DNA of 64,000 nt. Source: Helicoverpa zea (taxonomy: Eukaryota; Arthropoda; Insecta; Lepidoptera; Noctuidae). Location: NCBI RefSeq assembly GCF_022581195.2, contig NC_061453.1, positions 14,402,001 through 14,466,000 on the forward strand, given 5' to 3'. This document shows positions 23,934-36,666 of the stretch, in pieces (the stretch's first letter is position 1; each line of letters begins with the position of its first letter). The notes under the pieces were generated by a model. The model had not been told where the DNA came from and searched no databases. It worked only from the letters and a program-made list of their open reading frames with translations. The position numbers and the translations under genes were made by a program.

Positions 23934-24984
23934 ACAATAACAATACATACCTATTTAGCAAATAGAAACCACGATGTCTCAAAAATTCAACTCCCGAATT
24001 CCCTAAAACGGGTTCCAAAGTGCACTTCACAGAACAACCTAACAATTGAAATCGTATTACATTCTGGCTCGAATAATGTGTGGAAATTGTTTGAAATTGT
24101 AGTCAAAACACTCAGAGCTATGCTTTGAGTTCGGCTAATCCCTCGTGAGCAACAGAAGTATCTAACGTTCGTATGAAACCAGATACTCTAACTATTAGAC
24201 GATGAGATAATTAAAATAAAGTTCATCCTTTGAGTATGGAGTTGTGAACTTTGTATCAATTTGTATGCAATGTTTATTAATTGCAAGAATTCATTTTCAC
24301 GCTTCGTATTTAGTAGTGAAAAAGCAACGTTGATGATAAATGAAACTCGAAATTGTTGAAATAATTTTGGAATATTTATTGGTAAGTGGAAGACTAGATA
24401 TTCATTTCGGAAACGCTTGCTAATGTACCTCATGACGCAGGTATGTATCTCACGACGTATTACATCTTAGCCATTGGGCTATTGTAGATAGTTGTACTAA
24501 ACATATTTTAGTTACAATACAAACAGTTTTTTATTCACTAATTTATTTAACTGTTAGTTAATAAGTATTTAATGACAGAGACTTTCAGGTGGAATTTATG
24601 AATCTTATGGTTTGTTAGGTGTTTAAGCCTGCAGTACACTCGATAAAAAGAACAACATATTAATTTACCTACTTGATTCCTTCTAACACTTCTTATTATC
24701 ATCTAACGTATAATACAGCTCTTCTATTCAAATAAAATAAACATAAATCTTCCATACACTATATGTATGAGTAGTGAGTGTTGAGGAATGTATGTTTGGA
24801 AAATAATTCAAAGTTTGCTGGAGCGGAGACGCTGGCAAGCCGCATTGGCTCGTGCTAAGAAGCCATGAATATCGTCACAGCGCTTGTCTTACAGATGTAA
24901 ATATTATGGAAACGGTAAATAAAACAAAAAACTATAGAGAAAGTATCTACTACTTCTACGGACTAAAGGTTTATTACTTTTGCA
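23934..24984. other. Noncoding DNA, nothing recognised
   Basis: AT-rich. Only the short match to 2925-2955 near 24627 is of note. Confidence 0.4.
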
Positions 24985-25205
24985 GTCAATGAACATCTTT
25001 GGCATACGTTACAGGTAGGTATGTCAGAAGCTAATAAGTCTGACAACTAGGCTTACATACGAGTATTGGGTTGCCCGGGTAACTGGGTTGAGGAGGTCAG
25101 ATAGCCAGTCGCTTCTTTTAAAACAATGGTACTCAGCTGCATCTGCTAAGATTGGAAGAAGACCCCAACAAAGTTGGAAAAAGGCTAGGCAGATAATGAA
25201 CTTTT
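24985..25205 (+). mobile_element. SINE 3'-part fragment, diverged
   Basis: Matches the second half of the SINE at 40400-40785 in opposite orientation: TGAACATCTTTGGCATACGT, GTTGCCCGGGTAACTGGGTT, GAGGAGGTCAGATAGCCAGT, then AAAAGGCTAGGCAGATAATG. Multiple substitutions and a missing tRNA head show an old, 5'-truncated copy. Confidence 0.8.
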
Positions 25206-28200
25206 AATTTCAAAACTCGAATTATATCATTAGACGTAACTCTCGCGAACCAAGCAACAATAGCCAAGAAAATCCTTACCACAATCAAAAATTGAAATTC
25301 CATACGAAACCAGGTAAGGAGTCGCTTTGTATTAAACCGCTTGAGTCCGTTGCATTCTGCATAGCGGTGATTACCTTAGTTATCTCGGTGCATCGCGCTA
25401 AGTGCAACATTAATACACTATTACCGCACTTCCCCGGTAATGCGCTGATGCATTACAGCTGAAGAAGAATTTTTAAAAGTGCTCCTAGGTGTAGGTAAAT
25501 TGTTATTAACGACCATGTTTTTTTTCTGAGACACTATGTTGGTTTGATAAAAAAAAAACAACCAGTTTTAAATAAAAATTACAGTCCGCTGCTATGACGT
25601 TTTACATTCATTTCCCAATAAATCTTCATCAATGCGGAGATTTTTGAAGCACCTAAAATTACACCCAGCCATAAGCCTTTCCAAAACCGACACCTGGGAA
25701 ACTGCAATAAAATAATAACCCATCACATCTTAATCCTAAATCAAATTTTCCCCAATAACTCATAAAAAAGCACTGGAAGGATACGCCAAAGAATTTTAAA
25801 ATTCTTATTACTCTTTCAAAGAAGCGGAGCTGTAAAAATCACACATGCAATTCCGGGGGCGCTTCCTGCACATAATATTCCAAGTTTGCATACATTTCGC
25901 TGCAGGACAGGACGCGAAGGCATTTCACACGGAAACATTGAATAATTTTATGCTAAGAACTTGGCCAAATGAATTCCTAACGGCTTGAGGTACGCTCGTA
26001 AATGTTGCTCCGTTTGTACAAGTTATTCGACCGTTTCTGTGCTGTGGTGTTGACGGTTTAATTTGTAAATGCTGTATTAATGTTTTTGTGTGTGGTGATA
26101 ATGTACTTGAAAGTTCTCAATGATAGTAAGTGGTTATAGACAGAAAGTTTTATGGTATGAATGAAGGCACTTTCACGCCAAAACTGATCTAATGTGCGGC
26201 ACACAGAGATTCTATAGCTTGAAACTTTTTATTAAGGTGCGGTGAGCAGTTCCCTCTAGAAGCGAGTAGAACTGCAGGTAGCAGCTAGTACTCGATATCT
26301 AACTTCCACCTTTTCTACAAGACATAATTTACTACATAAAACTCCTGAGCAAAATAAAGTACCACACAACAGAATGTACCAGGAGCGCATGACAAGGTGA
26401 GAGCTACCGTTGTCACCTATTACTTAAACTATCGGAGTTTATCCAGCAGAGGGAGCCACGCTAAGTGGCTGTCAGTGGCTAAGGACGCCTGTGGGGCTAC
26501 AGAGTAAGCGGGAAATAATGAACCGCTATTTATGTCAGGAAGTAGAAAACATGTGTTGGGTAGTTTTCTTAAGTCTTCAATTTTTTATTTAAAGGCTAGG
26601 AAATAGCAAGCAATAGTTTTGACTCAGAGAATATTGGTAAGGCACTATAGAGGAATTTAGAAATTTTGTTTTTTTGCATAGGAATACTTGCAGGCCTTTT
26701 AAATAAAACGCAAAAACATAGACGAAAAACATCTTGTTTTTCTTATAAAATGTTAAATTCACCTAGATGGTTGAATGAAAATGTACTTAAAAGAAAATGT
26801 TTGAAATTAATTATTAATCAAACACAAATAAACATTTCAATGATAAAGTTCTACTCGCAAAATCAATAAATTATACAGAATAAACATTAATCAGTATTTG
26901 AAACTGTTAAATTTATATTCTAGTATTTAATATCAAAAGAGAAGAAAATACACTTTAATGGCTAAAAATACAACACCTTCGAAAGTTCAAAGAAACATTA
27001 TTATCTTTAACTGAATATAAACATTAAATTATACGTAAAATTACAAATTATTACAGTTTAGATAAACATATAGTTAAACTTGAATATCGAAGTAAAAACA
27101 TCTTAGTCAAAAGCATTAAAGTTAACTCAGAATTCAAAAGTATTAATTGAGCCATGTTTCAAAGAAATAGAATTAATTAAAATAATCTAAATATAAAGAT
27201 TTCTAAGTCATGACATCTTTGATGTAATTTTCAAATGTTAATAGCTTGTTTGATATTTGTAAATTGTTTTAAATGATAATGATAGTAATTAACTATTAGC
27301 ATCAATCTTTTCGAGCACTAAGTTTTGTTTAAAATAAATCTTTCGTACTGATGTGCTTTTCATTTGTGTAATTAAGTTAATTATTTGAATAAGAATAGAC
27401 GCGTCAGAAAATATTTACAAGCCAGCAAGCTATTCTAAGATGCACCGAATGTGATTGGAAATGGAATATAACGATTTTTTTTATTTTAATTTTAGATCTT
27501 AACATTTTTTAGATTTTTACTCTGGGTTATTAAGTGTCACATTTAGTAACCTAGTTAGTAACAAATTATGTCTAAAAAGCAAAACCAAATTCACCCCAAT
27601 ACACTTTGGTCGTCATTGAAACGCCTTTCACACTAAACGCTCCAAGCTATGTACATTAAACATAACACAAGCCTACACCAATTTCCAACGATTACCAGCA
27701 CCAAATAATCCAAGGCTTGACCGCATCAAGTCAATTTCATCTGACGCCCGTCCCTCCAGAATTAATTAACGGCTACATCCACGTGTCATACTCTTGACGG
27801 CACTATCTGACAGCAATGTCAATATAATTGATCCAGAATATGCTAGACGTTTGAGCAATTTGGTGAAGATCAATTGGAGATTTTGTTTGAAGATGCTGTG
27901 ATAAGATTGAGATGATTTGAGAGGTAGGGTGATGACTTGAAGATATTTGAAGTGGCATTTTAAATGTGCTTATGTATGTATGAGGTAGGTAAATAAATAA
28001 ATGATCCAATGATAGTAGATGCAACTTCTGTTGACGGTTGAAGGGTGGGTGGTCGCTTTTGGGGTCTGTGTTTTGTAAAATGGATCTTCAAAAAGTGTTG
28101 ATTTACTTATGTACTCTTAACACTTTCCAAATTCAGTATTGTACTTATAGTTTTAAGACTATTTCTCTTAACTAACTAGGGACTTAATGAAGATCAACTT

Positions 28201-28674
28201 CACTCTTCGAAAATTCCCTCTCCACTTTTCACACAATTCCAACAAAATGTTGGTATATTAAGTTACCTTTCCGCTTCTTCCTTGTACACCTATTTCTAGG
28301 TACCTACTATGTACTTAGTTTTAGCCAACAACATAGTACAGCCTTGTAAAAACACACCCTTCTCAGTACACGCGAACTTTACGAATATTTTCGAACAAAG
28401 GGCGTTTCAAAAAGTATTTTCGTTACACAAATGTCTGTACATGTAACAGACAGATGAGGCCATTATTTCTCCGCCATTTAATTGAAGATTCCGCTTTGAC
28501 ATAGACAGATTGACATTTAATCTGAAGTCGAAGTTATTAGTTATGTCAGTGCCAGAAATGTGGACGGTGTTCATTTTAAAGATTTAAGTCTAAATATTTA
28601 AATGGCTCAATAAATCACCTTTGAATGGATAAACGTTTTATCTATCACCAGGTTCTGCCAGTAGATTTAACCAC
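25206..28674. other. Long noncoding stretch, nothing recognised
   Basis: About 3.5 kb of AT-rich sequence (very AT-rich at 26560-27500) with short motif-free open frames only. Slightly GC-richer patches at 25840-26010 and 26400-26500 show no structure I can name. Confidence 0.4.
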
Positions 28675-28840
28675 GTACTCACCGAGTTTTCCCTAGTTTC
28701 TGTACCCGGATAAAATATAGCCTACGCAACAGCGGAAAATGTTTTCAAATCAGTTCAGTAATTTCGGAGCTTTGAAGGTACAAACAAACAAGCAAAAATA
28801 TTTCCTTGTACCTTTATATAAGAAGAGAGGTGTAGTGTAG
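28675..28840 (+). repeat. Lepidopteran non-LTR/SINE-type repeat, 3' part
   Basis: Contains TTTTCCCTAGTTTCTGTACC, CGGATAAAATATAGCCTACG, TAATTTCGGAGCTTTGAAGG and ACAAACAAACAAGCAAA, and ends near GTGTAGTGTAGAT. It is the same general class as 20541-20770 but a different subfamily. Confidence 0.65.
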
Positions 28841-30129
28841 ATAAATGCACAAAAAATAAAACCAACTATACCAACTTATCAAAAAACAATCTAATAATAA
28901 TCACAAAATCTTACACAATTATACAAAATTAGCTTACTTTCATAAAACATGCAACTACAAACAAAGAGTCATGGGAATCTGGCAAAACAAATGAACGCTA
29001 CAACCCCATGCATCATGGCTAAGAGAAACATATGTTCTGTTGGCGACAAAATATATATGGTGAACAAAGTTGCAAGTCGACATAACGAAGACTTACTCAG
29101 ATTATGTACGGTAAAAACGCCGTAACTTATAATAAGGAAATCTAAAGTTTTGCTCTCTGTTGTAAAGGCTTTTATTGCGTTTTTTGTTGTGTTATTGTGG
29201 TTCTTTATGCTTTGTTTTTATTCATATTACCTCGTCACAAAAGTTTATCGGTATGTAAGCTAATCGCAAGCTTAAAAACTGCTGCACAAAATTTCACACG
29301 ATATTCACCAATAGGCGTAGATTGATTCATGGCAGCTATTGGAATTCAATAAAAGTACTGTTAATGACTGATTTCTCTACAAAGTTCATTTTGATTAAAA
29401 ATCATTCAGAAATAATATTTTTCTAAATAATGAAAATATTTACCTACAAAATCTCGAGACACTTAAAAAATATAATTCAGTGTACAAAGAACGCCTGTAA
29501 GCTGCAGTAAGGCCAGGAATGAGATAAGTTTGCTCAGCGCCTGTCACTTACAACTTGATTATTTTCGAGAAAACTTTCTAAGTACTTCTACACTACAACA
29601 CTAAGTTCTTAAACAACTTCAATTGTTTTTATTTATTGAATTCATTAGAGTACTTGTATTTATATCAAGTTGATGTATAGTCGGTATAAATACTGTCTTC
29701 TTCTTTCTGTTCTGTTCCTAATTTTATTTGGAGTCATTGCGGCTACACCTAGATTAAACTGGCTACAGGTAGGTATAACCGGCCATATGAGGCTAAACTT
29801 AGTTGTATTCTCTTATAATCGCTTAGAACTAAGTGTAGCCTTCACCAAAGAAACTTGATGCAGTAGCGTATTGTTAAGCATTTTGGCTTTATTTTTAAGA
29901 TAAGCATCTCAAAGAAAACTAAATCAGTCAGTTAGCAGTTCGAATAAAAATATTGTAGCTAAAAATACACCAAAATCATTATTATGTCATCAAACATTTG
30001 AATAAAAATCACTGGAAATTCTGAGGCATCTGTCAATTTCAAATCATTAATTACCATCCAAAATACAACTCCATTCAACAAATCACTTCTACTTTCAAAC
30101 ATTTACAAAAAAGCGCAACAAAATACAGT
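28841..30129. other. Noncoding DNA, nothing recognised
   Basis: AT-rich. The 62-codon frame at 29670 has a hydrophobic start but no supporting context, so no gene is called. Confidence 0.4.
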
Positions 30130-31345
30130 CGTCAGCAAAAGTTTGCAAGCTCACCTCTGCTGGTATTCTCACTTAATCGGCTGTCACTCACTGTACCGAC
30201 CGGTTTCTCTTGACGGCCCGACTCTGCGTCGGAACCATGGAGAACAAAATTATTAGCGGAGGTGCCATTACGGAAAATCGAAAAAAAAAAGCAGCGCGCC
30301 AAAAGGCATGTGAGCGGGGGACGAGGAATGTTACTGTCCTCGCTCTTATACGCCTTCTTTGGACCCAATCATTTTTAACCCCCGACGCAAAAACGACGGG
30401 GTGTTATAAGTTTGACGTGTCTGTGTGTGTGTGTGTATGTGGCATCGTAGCTCCCAAATGGATGATCCGATTGTAATGCGGTTTTTTTTGTTTGAAAGGA
30501 ATGTCATTCGGGAGTGTTCTTAGCTATGTTTGGTGGAAATCGATTCAGGTCTTCAAGGTCATCAGCTCGTTTGATAGGTGTGATAGGAATGTTACACGCT
30601 CAGTTTACTTGCAAGCATATGTGGGATCTGAAATTTGAAACACTAATATCTTCTGGAACCACTGAGCTGGTCTGCTGTTAGGGTACGAAGATAGGAGACG
30701 TAACCCTGAACTGCCTTTTAGTAAACCCATCGAGTTTGGGCTCGTTGAATTTGTCTTGACTAGTTCTCTTCATGTTTCTAATTGACGAGAACCCGATGCT
30801 GGAAATGGGATGTGACGGATGAAACCCTGGAATGCCGGAATGAAACGGATAAACCGATGAATATTTTTGCTGAAAATCTAGAATGACCAAAGGTTAATCT
30901 TTATTGATTCTCAATCTGTGCAATTCTCCCAGAGCCAGTTTGTCATGAGGATTGTTAAACAGCTTCCTTTGGCCGAGATCGCATATAGCGACCCCATCTT
31001 AAAATAAAAGAAATTAAATGAAAGAAGGAAAAATTAAGGAGCTCCTTCAAAAAGCATGAAATAAAATAAAATTATAAATTTAAAAAAACCCCCGACCCAA
31101 AAAAACTACGCAATTAAACCCCATAAAAAGCAAAAAATAACTTTAAACAGTACGTAAATACAAACTAAAGCATGTCAGACTAAACTAAATTTTGAGGTGT
31201 CGTGCCCACCGTAAGTATTTGACAGAGAAGAAGGCGCCTAACCTACCTGCATTACGGCATCTCCGCTCATCTTTCCTTACTCCATGGGTTCTCTCCTGAC
31301 GGCCCGACTCCGCGTCGGAACCGAAGCCACGTCACGTCGGGAGGC
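30130..31345 (+). repeat. Composite dispersed repeat with ACCCCCGAC ends
   Basis: The segment 30195-30370 (GACGGCCCGACTCTGCGTCG, ATGGAGAACAAAATTATTAG) has a diverged relative at 3500-3690. Its GACGGCCCGACTCYGCGTCG block is repeated at 31297-31316. The part 30378-31100 starts ACCCCCGACGCAAAAACGAC with a GT-repeat (30418-30437) and ends AAAAACCCCCGACCCAAAAA, a pair of ends I recall from a common moth repeat. Open frames across it are short and overlap on both strands, so I treat them as by-products. Confidence 0.65.
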
Positions 31346-32511
31346 TGCTACCTATAAATCTACTGTCACTTGTGCATTTGATTGTACCCTGAAGGTAGCA
31401 GGATGCCATCCTTTAGGATAAATTGAGCATTGTTGGAATTTGTTTAGGGACATTCTTGTTGACGTGCTTCCGAGATTAAGCTGAGTTGTGATATTGATGC
31501 GATTGGTATGGAAACGGAAATGAATGGAAATGTCATCACAGTTTTTGAGGAAAATAAACAGATTCAAGAAGATGTGTACCTATTCATATTACATATAGCA
31601 ATGTAAATTGTGACCAGACTGACTACTATTTAGTAGCACATTTCTAATTTAAAAAAAAAAATAGTAGGAATGCGACTTATATCTTAATTACAAAGTTATC
31701 AAATTAACGTCTTTATAGAAGTATAATATCATAAAACTATACAAAAATCACAACACAAGAATCTATACGGATCCCTTGCCTAACTGAACAAATAAAAACC
31801 CAAGATCTCAAGACCCCGCAATATTGCTGAACAACTAATGAATGAAAAATATTTGCCTTAAGATACAGGTAGAGTGAATTCAGGAAGCTAGCTCGCTGGG
31901 GAGCGTTTTATATAAGAGAAAATGTATTAAGAAGAGGGTGGGATGAGAGGTCTTAAGAGTATGGAAGGTTGCATACCCTCCAGAGGTTTTATCTACAAGT
32001 AGCTATTTGAGTCTTAAAAGATTTTTAGTAAAGGTGAGTTTGTTATCTTGGTCATTAGTTGTGTGCAAAACTGAAGGTTGTGGAGCAAAAATATGATCTC
32101 ATAAGGACTCTTATAAGCTACAAAATCTCTGCACTGTTTTTTATACGAAATTGTTTGTCCACAAAGCTTGTCTAACCAGTCTCTCAAAGCAAAAACCTTA
32201 TCCTCCAATAAAAAAAATACAAACTTTACGGCATTACAATGGGGTTCATAAAACTCGGCTACCGTTGCAGCGAGTAATGAAGAGTTGCGAAGAGATTGCG
32301 CGACGATAAAAGCGTTATAACTCACAGATAACAAGAAAACCGACAATGGACACGTTCCACAGCTGCGAGAATGGACGACGGGAAAAAATTGGGACACTTC
32401 TTGCTATTAGAGGTTCTGCACGTAGAAGTTTTTATCTAAAGTTGCTAGCAGACTTTTGTAGGTAGTGGTTAGACTATGCTAGCTTGTAGAGTAAAATTAT
32501 GTGTACATAGA
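31346..32511. other. Noncoding DNA, one unsupported open frame
   Basis: A 127-codon frame lies on the minus strand at 32014-32397. It is rich in Leu, Phe and Cys with no family motif, and the DNA shows no promoter or splice logic. It is left unassigned. Confidence 0.4.
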
Positions 32512-32796
32512 TCATCATCAGTCCTTTTATTATCCCACTGCAGGGCTCTTATCAATCAGAGTTAGAATGGGCATTAATCACCAAGCTTACCCAAGATAGT
32601 TTGGGTAATTGACTGTGAAGTCCAAGTTTCCTCGACAGGTTTTTCTTCACCTTAACTGTGTGTCCGTACTGTCCATGTTATACTAAGAAAGTATGTATAA
32701 CTTATACAAGTGATATTGGTACTTGCCTCACTTGAAATCGAACCCGCACACTCGTACTTGCAATACTGGTACTTTAACCAACAGGCTACCACAATT
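32512..32796 (-). mobile_element. tRNA-derived SINE, diverged, near full length
   Basis: On the minus strand it reads head to tail: an A-box-like TTGTGGTAGCCTGTTGGTTA, a B-box-like GGTTCGATTTC (reverse complement of 32737-32747), AAGTACCAATATCACTT, and a tail with ATTAATGCCCATTCTAAC and GCCCTGCAGTGGGATAATAA. The tail type matches the SINE at 1808-2108. Many substitutions indicate an old copy. Confidence 0.8.
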
Positions 32797-33361
32797 CATA
32801 TCTTCTGTAGGTACTTTACCTTAGCTAAACTATTAGGTATACCTGAAAAGCAAAATATAATTGTAACGATAATATTTTTCAAGAAAGTAATGATTGTGAG
32901 AACTCGTCAGTCATAAATATTATATTTAAATCCTACTTTTGCCATTTACTCTCTTTCTGCCTTTTAATGAAACCGTATATTAATCCGTAAACCACATAGT
33001 AATTGTTTCTTCAAATTAAAGATTAACCCATTTGAAATAAAATCTCATTGGGTATCATTTCCTCTCAAAGGAACAGTAATAAAATTGAACACAATGGTTC
33101 TGTGAGCGCTATTACGGAACTCCAGAAAATCAGCCATTTTGCCGAGTGTAAGCGTCTCGTTTAGACAGTATTGTGACTGTACCCGGCAATTCCCTTTAGT
33201 CAATAACTTGTTCCAGCCAAATTTGGGTACTTTCGGCCTAGCAGTTATATAATAAGAGGCGTGTTGAGGTTTCTTCAGGGAAATGCTGAAATTGTGTACT
33301 TGTTAACTTTAAATGCACAATATTTGTTACGGTTGAGAGGGTTTTAACAAGTATAATTGCA
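32797..33361. other. Noncoding DNA
   Basis: A moderately GC-richer segment (33100-33250) resembles the other possible conserved islands but shows no motif that I can support. Confidence 0.35.
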
Positions 33362-33490
33362 TCATCATTGTTTTCTACGAAGCCTTTGCTCAATTATATT
33401 TGGGGCTGGTTTCCAGACAGGCAAGATTTAGCCGAGTACCTAACAGAGTTTTACATGGAATAACTGGCTATCTGATCTTCTCATCTCAAT
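33362..33490 (-). mobile_element. SINE tail fragment, strongly diverged
   Basis: Begins CATCATCATTGTTTTCTACG and retains GAGTACCTAACAGAGTTTTAC and TGGCTATCTGATCTTCTCAT in the order seen in the 40.4-kb SINE tail. It lacks the tRNA head. Confidence 0.6.
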
Positions 33491-34409
33491 TAATAATAAT
33501 GATACCCCGTAGTAAAATTGGTTGCCAGACTAATTAAACTGCATATCAGCAAAAACAATATACCTTACGATGCACCCACAAATTAAGAACGAAGTTCTCC
33601 AACAAACTTCACAGACGGAGGCTCAATTAAAAATTTACAGAACCGATCGATCCTTCTTGAAGTTAGTTTAAAAAGTTAATTAATACACGTTAAGCTGGTT
33701 TAGTACCGCGGCGCTAACAATGGGCTATTTCGGGATAGTTATCGAAGCCCTATTGTCTACAGCGGTCGTTCAGCTTAGAACCTTCCATGATAAATGATTA
33801 ATATTGGAAACTTCATTGAATCAGGTCATTGTCATGCATATTCATATCTCTGTTTGAGATAGAATTGACTATTTATAGGAAATCTATTGCTGTGGATATA
33901 AGGTTATATTAAGACCCTTTATATGGCCTTGAACTATTGAATGTATTTTTATGGAACTTTACATTATTAGATACTTTTTCACTGGTTAGTAGTTTCCCCT
34001 GGACACGGATCAAACTGCGAGGACCACATATGTATAGTATGACTACCTACCTACATATATATCTTGGTAAAGTTCTCTAACTATTACTATAGTCATAGTC
34101 ATCTATAATACTAGTAAGTCATAATTTCTATGACGTTCCATTTATCTCCCCCTCCCCTCGTCCTCTTCCCTCTACAGACAAGTAATTAAATATCAAACGC
34201 AGAAGCTTTCTCCCACTTCCCTCATTATAGTTTTAATTATTTTAGTTTTAGATTTTAGTGAGAGATATTATTGTGTCCTCTTCAAAATAATGTGTTCATG
34301 TTACCTAGAAGTATTTTCTTCGCGTTTTAGAAGTCAAAAAGTAAAAAAAATATATAAATCTTTAAAATTGAATTGAACTTCAGCAGGTATAGCAAGCATG
34401 TATTTCATG
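33491..34409. other. Noncoding DNA, nothing recognised
   Basis: AT-rich spacer. A short patch near 33700-33770 (CCGCGGCGCTAACAATGGGC) is GC-richer. Confidence 0.4.
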
Positions 34410-34708
34410 AATAGGCATGATGACAGTAATGAAAAATCATTAAAATAATATATTTATTAAATTAAACTTGAAGCTTGGAATATAAAACGCGCATTGTTTT
34501 CTTTATTAATAATGTGATTAATATGTATTTTTATAAAATAAAATTACGAAATAAGGCAATCCGCCATGATATCTTGAACACCAATCAGAGCTCGTGACGT
34601 CATCTCTGAAAACAACTCGCGCGAAAGCGCGCGAACGTCACATTTCGTTATTGTGAACTTCCACTGCGATCTTTGTTTTTAATTAATTAATTGTTTATAA
34701 CACGAGTT

Positions 34709-34836
34709 ATGGAGCCCGGATTTATCAAGGCAAACAGCGCTAATTTGCCTAGAATGGATATCATAATGCTGGGAGAGTTTTTGGCATCAAATAAAGATTT
34801 TTGTTCAGCTGAATTTAGAAATGTTAAAACTTCCTT
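34709..34836 (+). pseudogene. Orphan first exon resembling YqaJ/SWIM-type transposon-associated proteins
   Basis: The ATG in context CACGAGTTATGGAG opens a 42-codon frame that ends at a strong splice donor (CCTT|GTAAGTATAC). The peptide starts MEPGFIKANSANLPRMD and continues through IIMLGEFLASN, AEFRNVKTS. The pattern LPxxD, EFxxxN, AExRxVK is what I remember at the start of insect proteins with a SWIM-type zinc finger and a YqaJ recombinase/exonuclease domain, often found in mobile DNA. This recollection is the only support and no later exon is present within the element. It is too short for ordinary ORF calling. If correct, the element is a deleted derivative that keeps only the 5' end of its gene. 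Confidence 0.45.
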
Positions 34837-34930
34837 GTAAGTATACTAGTTTAATTAAAAAAACTTCCATGTAAGTGTATTAGTTTAATTAAAAAAACTT
34901 CTATGTTAGAATATTAGTTTAATTAAAAAC
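34829..34930 (+). repeat. 34-bp tandem triplication spanning the splice donor
   Basis: Three head-to-tail units start at 34829, 34863 and 34897 with exact 34-bp spacing: ACTTCCTTGTAAGTATACTA..., ACTTCCATGTAAGTGTATTA..., ACTTCTATGTTAGAATATTA.... Each continues GTTTAATTAAAAA. Units 1 and 2 both keep GTAAGT; unit 3 has decayed to GTTAGA. Confidence 0.9.
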
Positions 34931-35171
34931 AATTTTAGTTATAATTCCTTAAATAAACACATACATATAAATACATGATATGAATAAAATGCGTAACAGC
35001 AATGAGAGATGAAACCTAACCTGGAAATAGTTATTTACATTATAAACTATGCTAGAATCTAGAGAACTATGTAATAACTTACATCAAAGTGATCTTCACA
35101 AAAATAAAGTTGTACCCTGGGCAATATTGCTTTTGAATCTCGCCTTGCAAGTTTAAGCCACTTGTTTCGTA

Positions 35172-35744
35172 TTTTTTAGGGTTCCGTAGCCAAAATGGCA
35201 AAAACGGAACCCTTATAGTTTCGTCATGTCCGTCTGTCCGTCTGTCCGTCTGTCCGTCTGTCACAGCCGATTTACTCGGAAACTATAAGTACTACAGTGA
35301 TGAAATTTGATGGGAATATGTGTTGTATGAACCGCTACAAAAATATGACACTAAATAGTAAAAAAAAGAATTGGGGGTGGGGCCCCCCATACATGTAACT
35401 GAGGGATGAAATTTTTTTTTTCGATGTACATACCCGTGTGGGGTATCAATGGAAAGGTCTTTTAAAATGATATAAAGTTTTCTAAAAAACATTTTTCTTA
35501 AAGTGAACGGTTTTTGAGATATCAGCTCTCAAAGTCGTAAAAAGTATGTCCCCCCCCCTCTATTTTTATAACTACGGGGTATAAAATTCTAAAAAAAATA
35601 GAGGTGATGCATGCTAATTAACTCTTTCAACGATTTTTGGTTTGATCAAAGTATCTCTTATAGTTTTTGAGATAGGTTGATTTAACTGTAATTTACGGAA
35701 CCCTTCGTGCACGAGTCCGACTCGCACTTGGCCGGTTTTTTATT
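35172..35744 (-). mobile_element. Lepidopteran dispersed repeat (CCGGCCAAGTGCGAG type), short copy
   Basis: Left boundary TTTTTTAGGGTTCCGTAGCC and right boundary ACTCGCACTTGGCCGGTTTT are the ends of the 6955-9341 repeat in reverse orientation. A GTCC/GTCT tract (35228-35260) replaces the CAGA tract. It is nested in the 34410-36089 TIR element and lacks the fold-back core found at 7.4-8.5 kb. Confidence 0.85.
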
Positions 35745-36089
35745 GTGAGGAATGTACACAAATAACTTATCAGGAGTTGTTTTGAGATGTGTTCTTACAC
35801 TGGGGGACCCCACAACACCTATGCACTTTCGAATTCATATTTAATAACACAAAAAACTTAATTATTGCACGAGCGTTGTTTACTTGCGTCTTGTAATTTC
35901 AGTCGTGACGTCACAAGTGACGACATGACACTGACAAGCGTTTTCGCGCCGGATTCAAAGTGGACAGAGAAAAATGCAATTATTTGATAAAAAAACTTCG
36001 CATTTTCTTAAAATTAATAATTTTTCATATAAAATAGACGTATACCTACATCATACAAAGGAATTTAAAAATTTGTCATCATGCCTATT

Positions 36090-36389
36090 ATAGGTAAATC
36101 TTGAAAGACCTTCAATCATAAAAGTTAGAACTTGAAACCTTATTCCCAAATGGTCTCAATTATGTAAAAACATAGCTTTAGATAAATTTTCTTGACAATG
36201 GCGAGACTGGGAGGTCAACGAACTTACAAATCGAGATTTATCTTAACAGTCACTAAGAGTCCGATTTGTAATCTACTTCAAGACTTTGTTTAAAGTCTGA
36301 ATGTCTTGAACCTAATTACATATTCTGTAATCATTGAATTACTGGAGATAAAGTTACGTGTCACTGCAATTATGTAATAAAGAAATCCT
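36090..36389. other. Noncoding spacer
   Basis: No feature seen. Confidence 0.4.
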
Positions 36390-36610
36390 AACAAATATAG
36401 TGTGTAGCTATTATAAATGTTAAAGCAACTTTGTGTGTTGTCAATATTGTTGGCAGTCTGTCGGGCATTTTCGACAAAACTTCTGAACCGATTGAAATGT
36501 TTGGTAAATAGTTTAGAACTTAAGACATACTACAACTTTTTAATCCGGTTACGGAAAATGATTCTACAGGCACGGAGAATCATGGAATATAGCTAACTGA
36601 ACACATTTTA
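36390..36610 (+). repeat. Diverged relative of the 21.6-kb repeat class
   Basis: Contains ATGTTAAAGCAACTTTGTGT, CGACAAAACTTCTGAACCGA and TTGAAATGTTTGGTAAATAG, the layout of a common moth repeat whose hallmark is a GGCTGAACCGATT-like block. Heavily mutated. Confidence 0.5.
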
Positions 36611-36666
36611 AAGAATTTAGAATAGAATAAAAACCATCACCAAATAATAATATGACGTTAAATACT

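Larger units (their letters stand above)
34410..36089 (+). mobile_element. TIR element retaining a 5' exon of a transposon gene
   Basis: The 16-bp ends AATAGGCATGATGACA (34410-34425) and TGTCATCATGCCTATT (36074-36089) are perfect inverted repeats. Inside, a TGACGTCA word lies near each end (34598 and 35906). A probable first coding exon sits at 34709-34836, followed by a 34-bp triplication and a nested CCGGCC-type repeat (35172-35744). Most of the original gene is gone, so this is an internally deleted derivative. The target duplication is not clear. Confidence 0.65.

Noticed and set aside
32014..32397. 127-codon minus-strand frame
   Set aside because: No recognisable domain, low-complexity hydrophobic composition and AT-rich context typical of chance frames.
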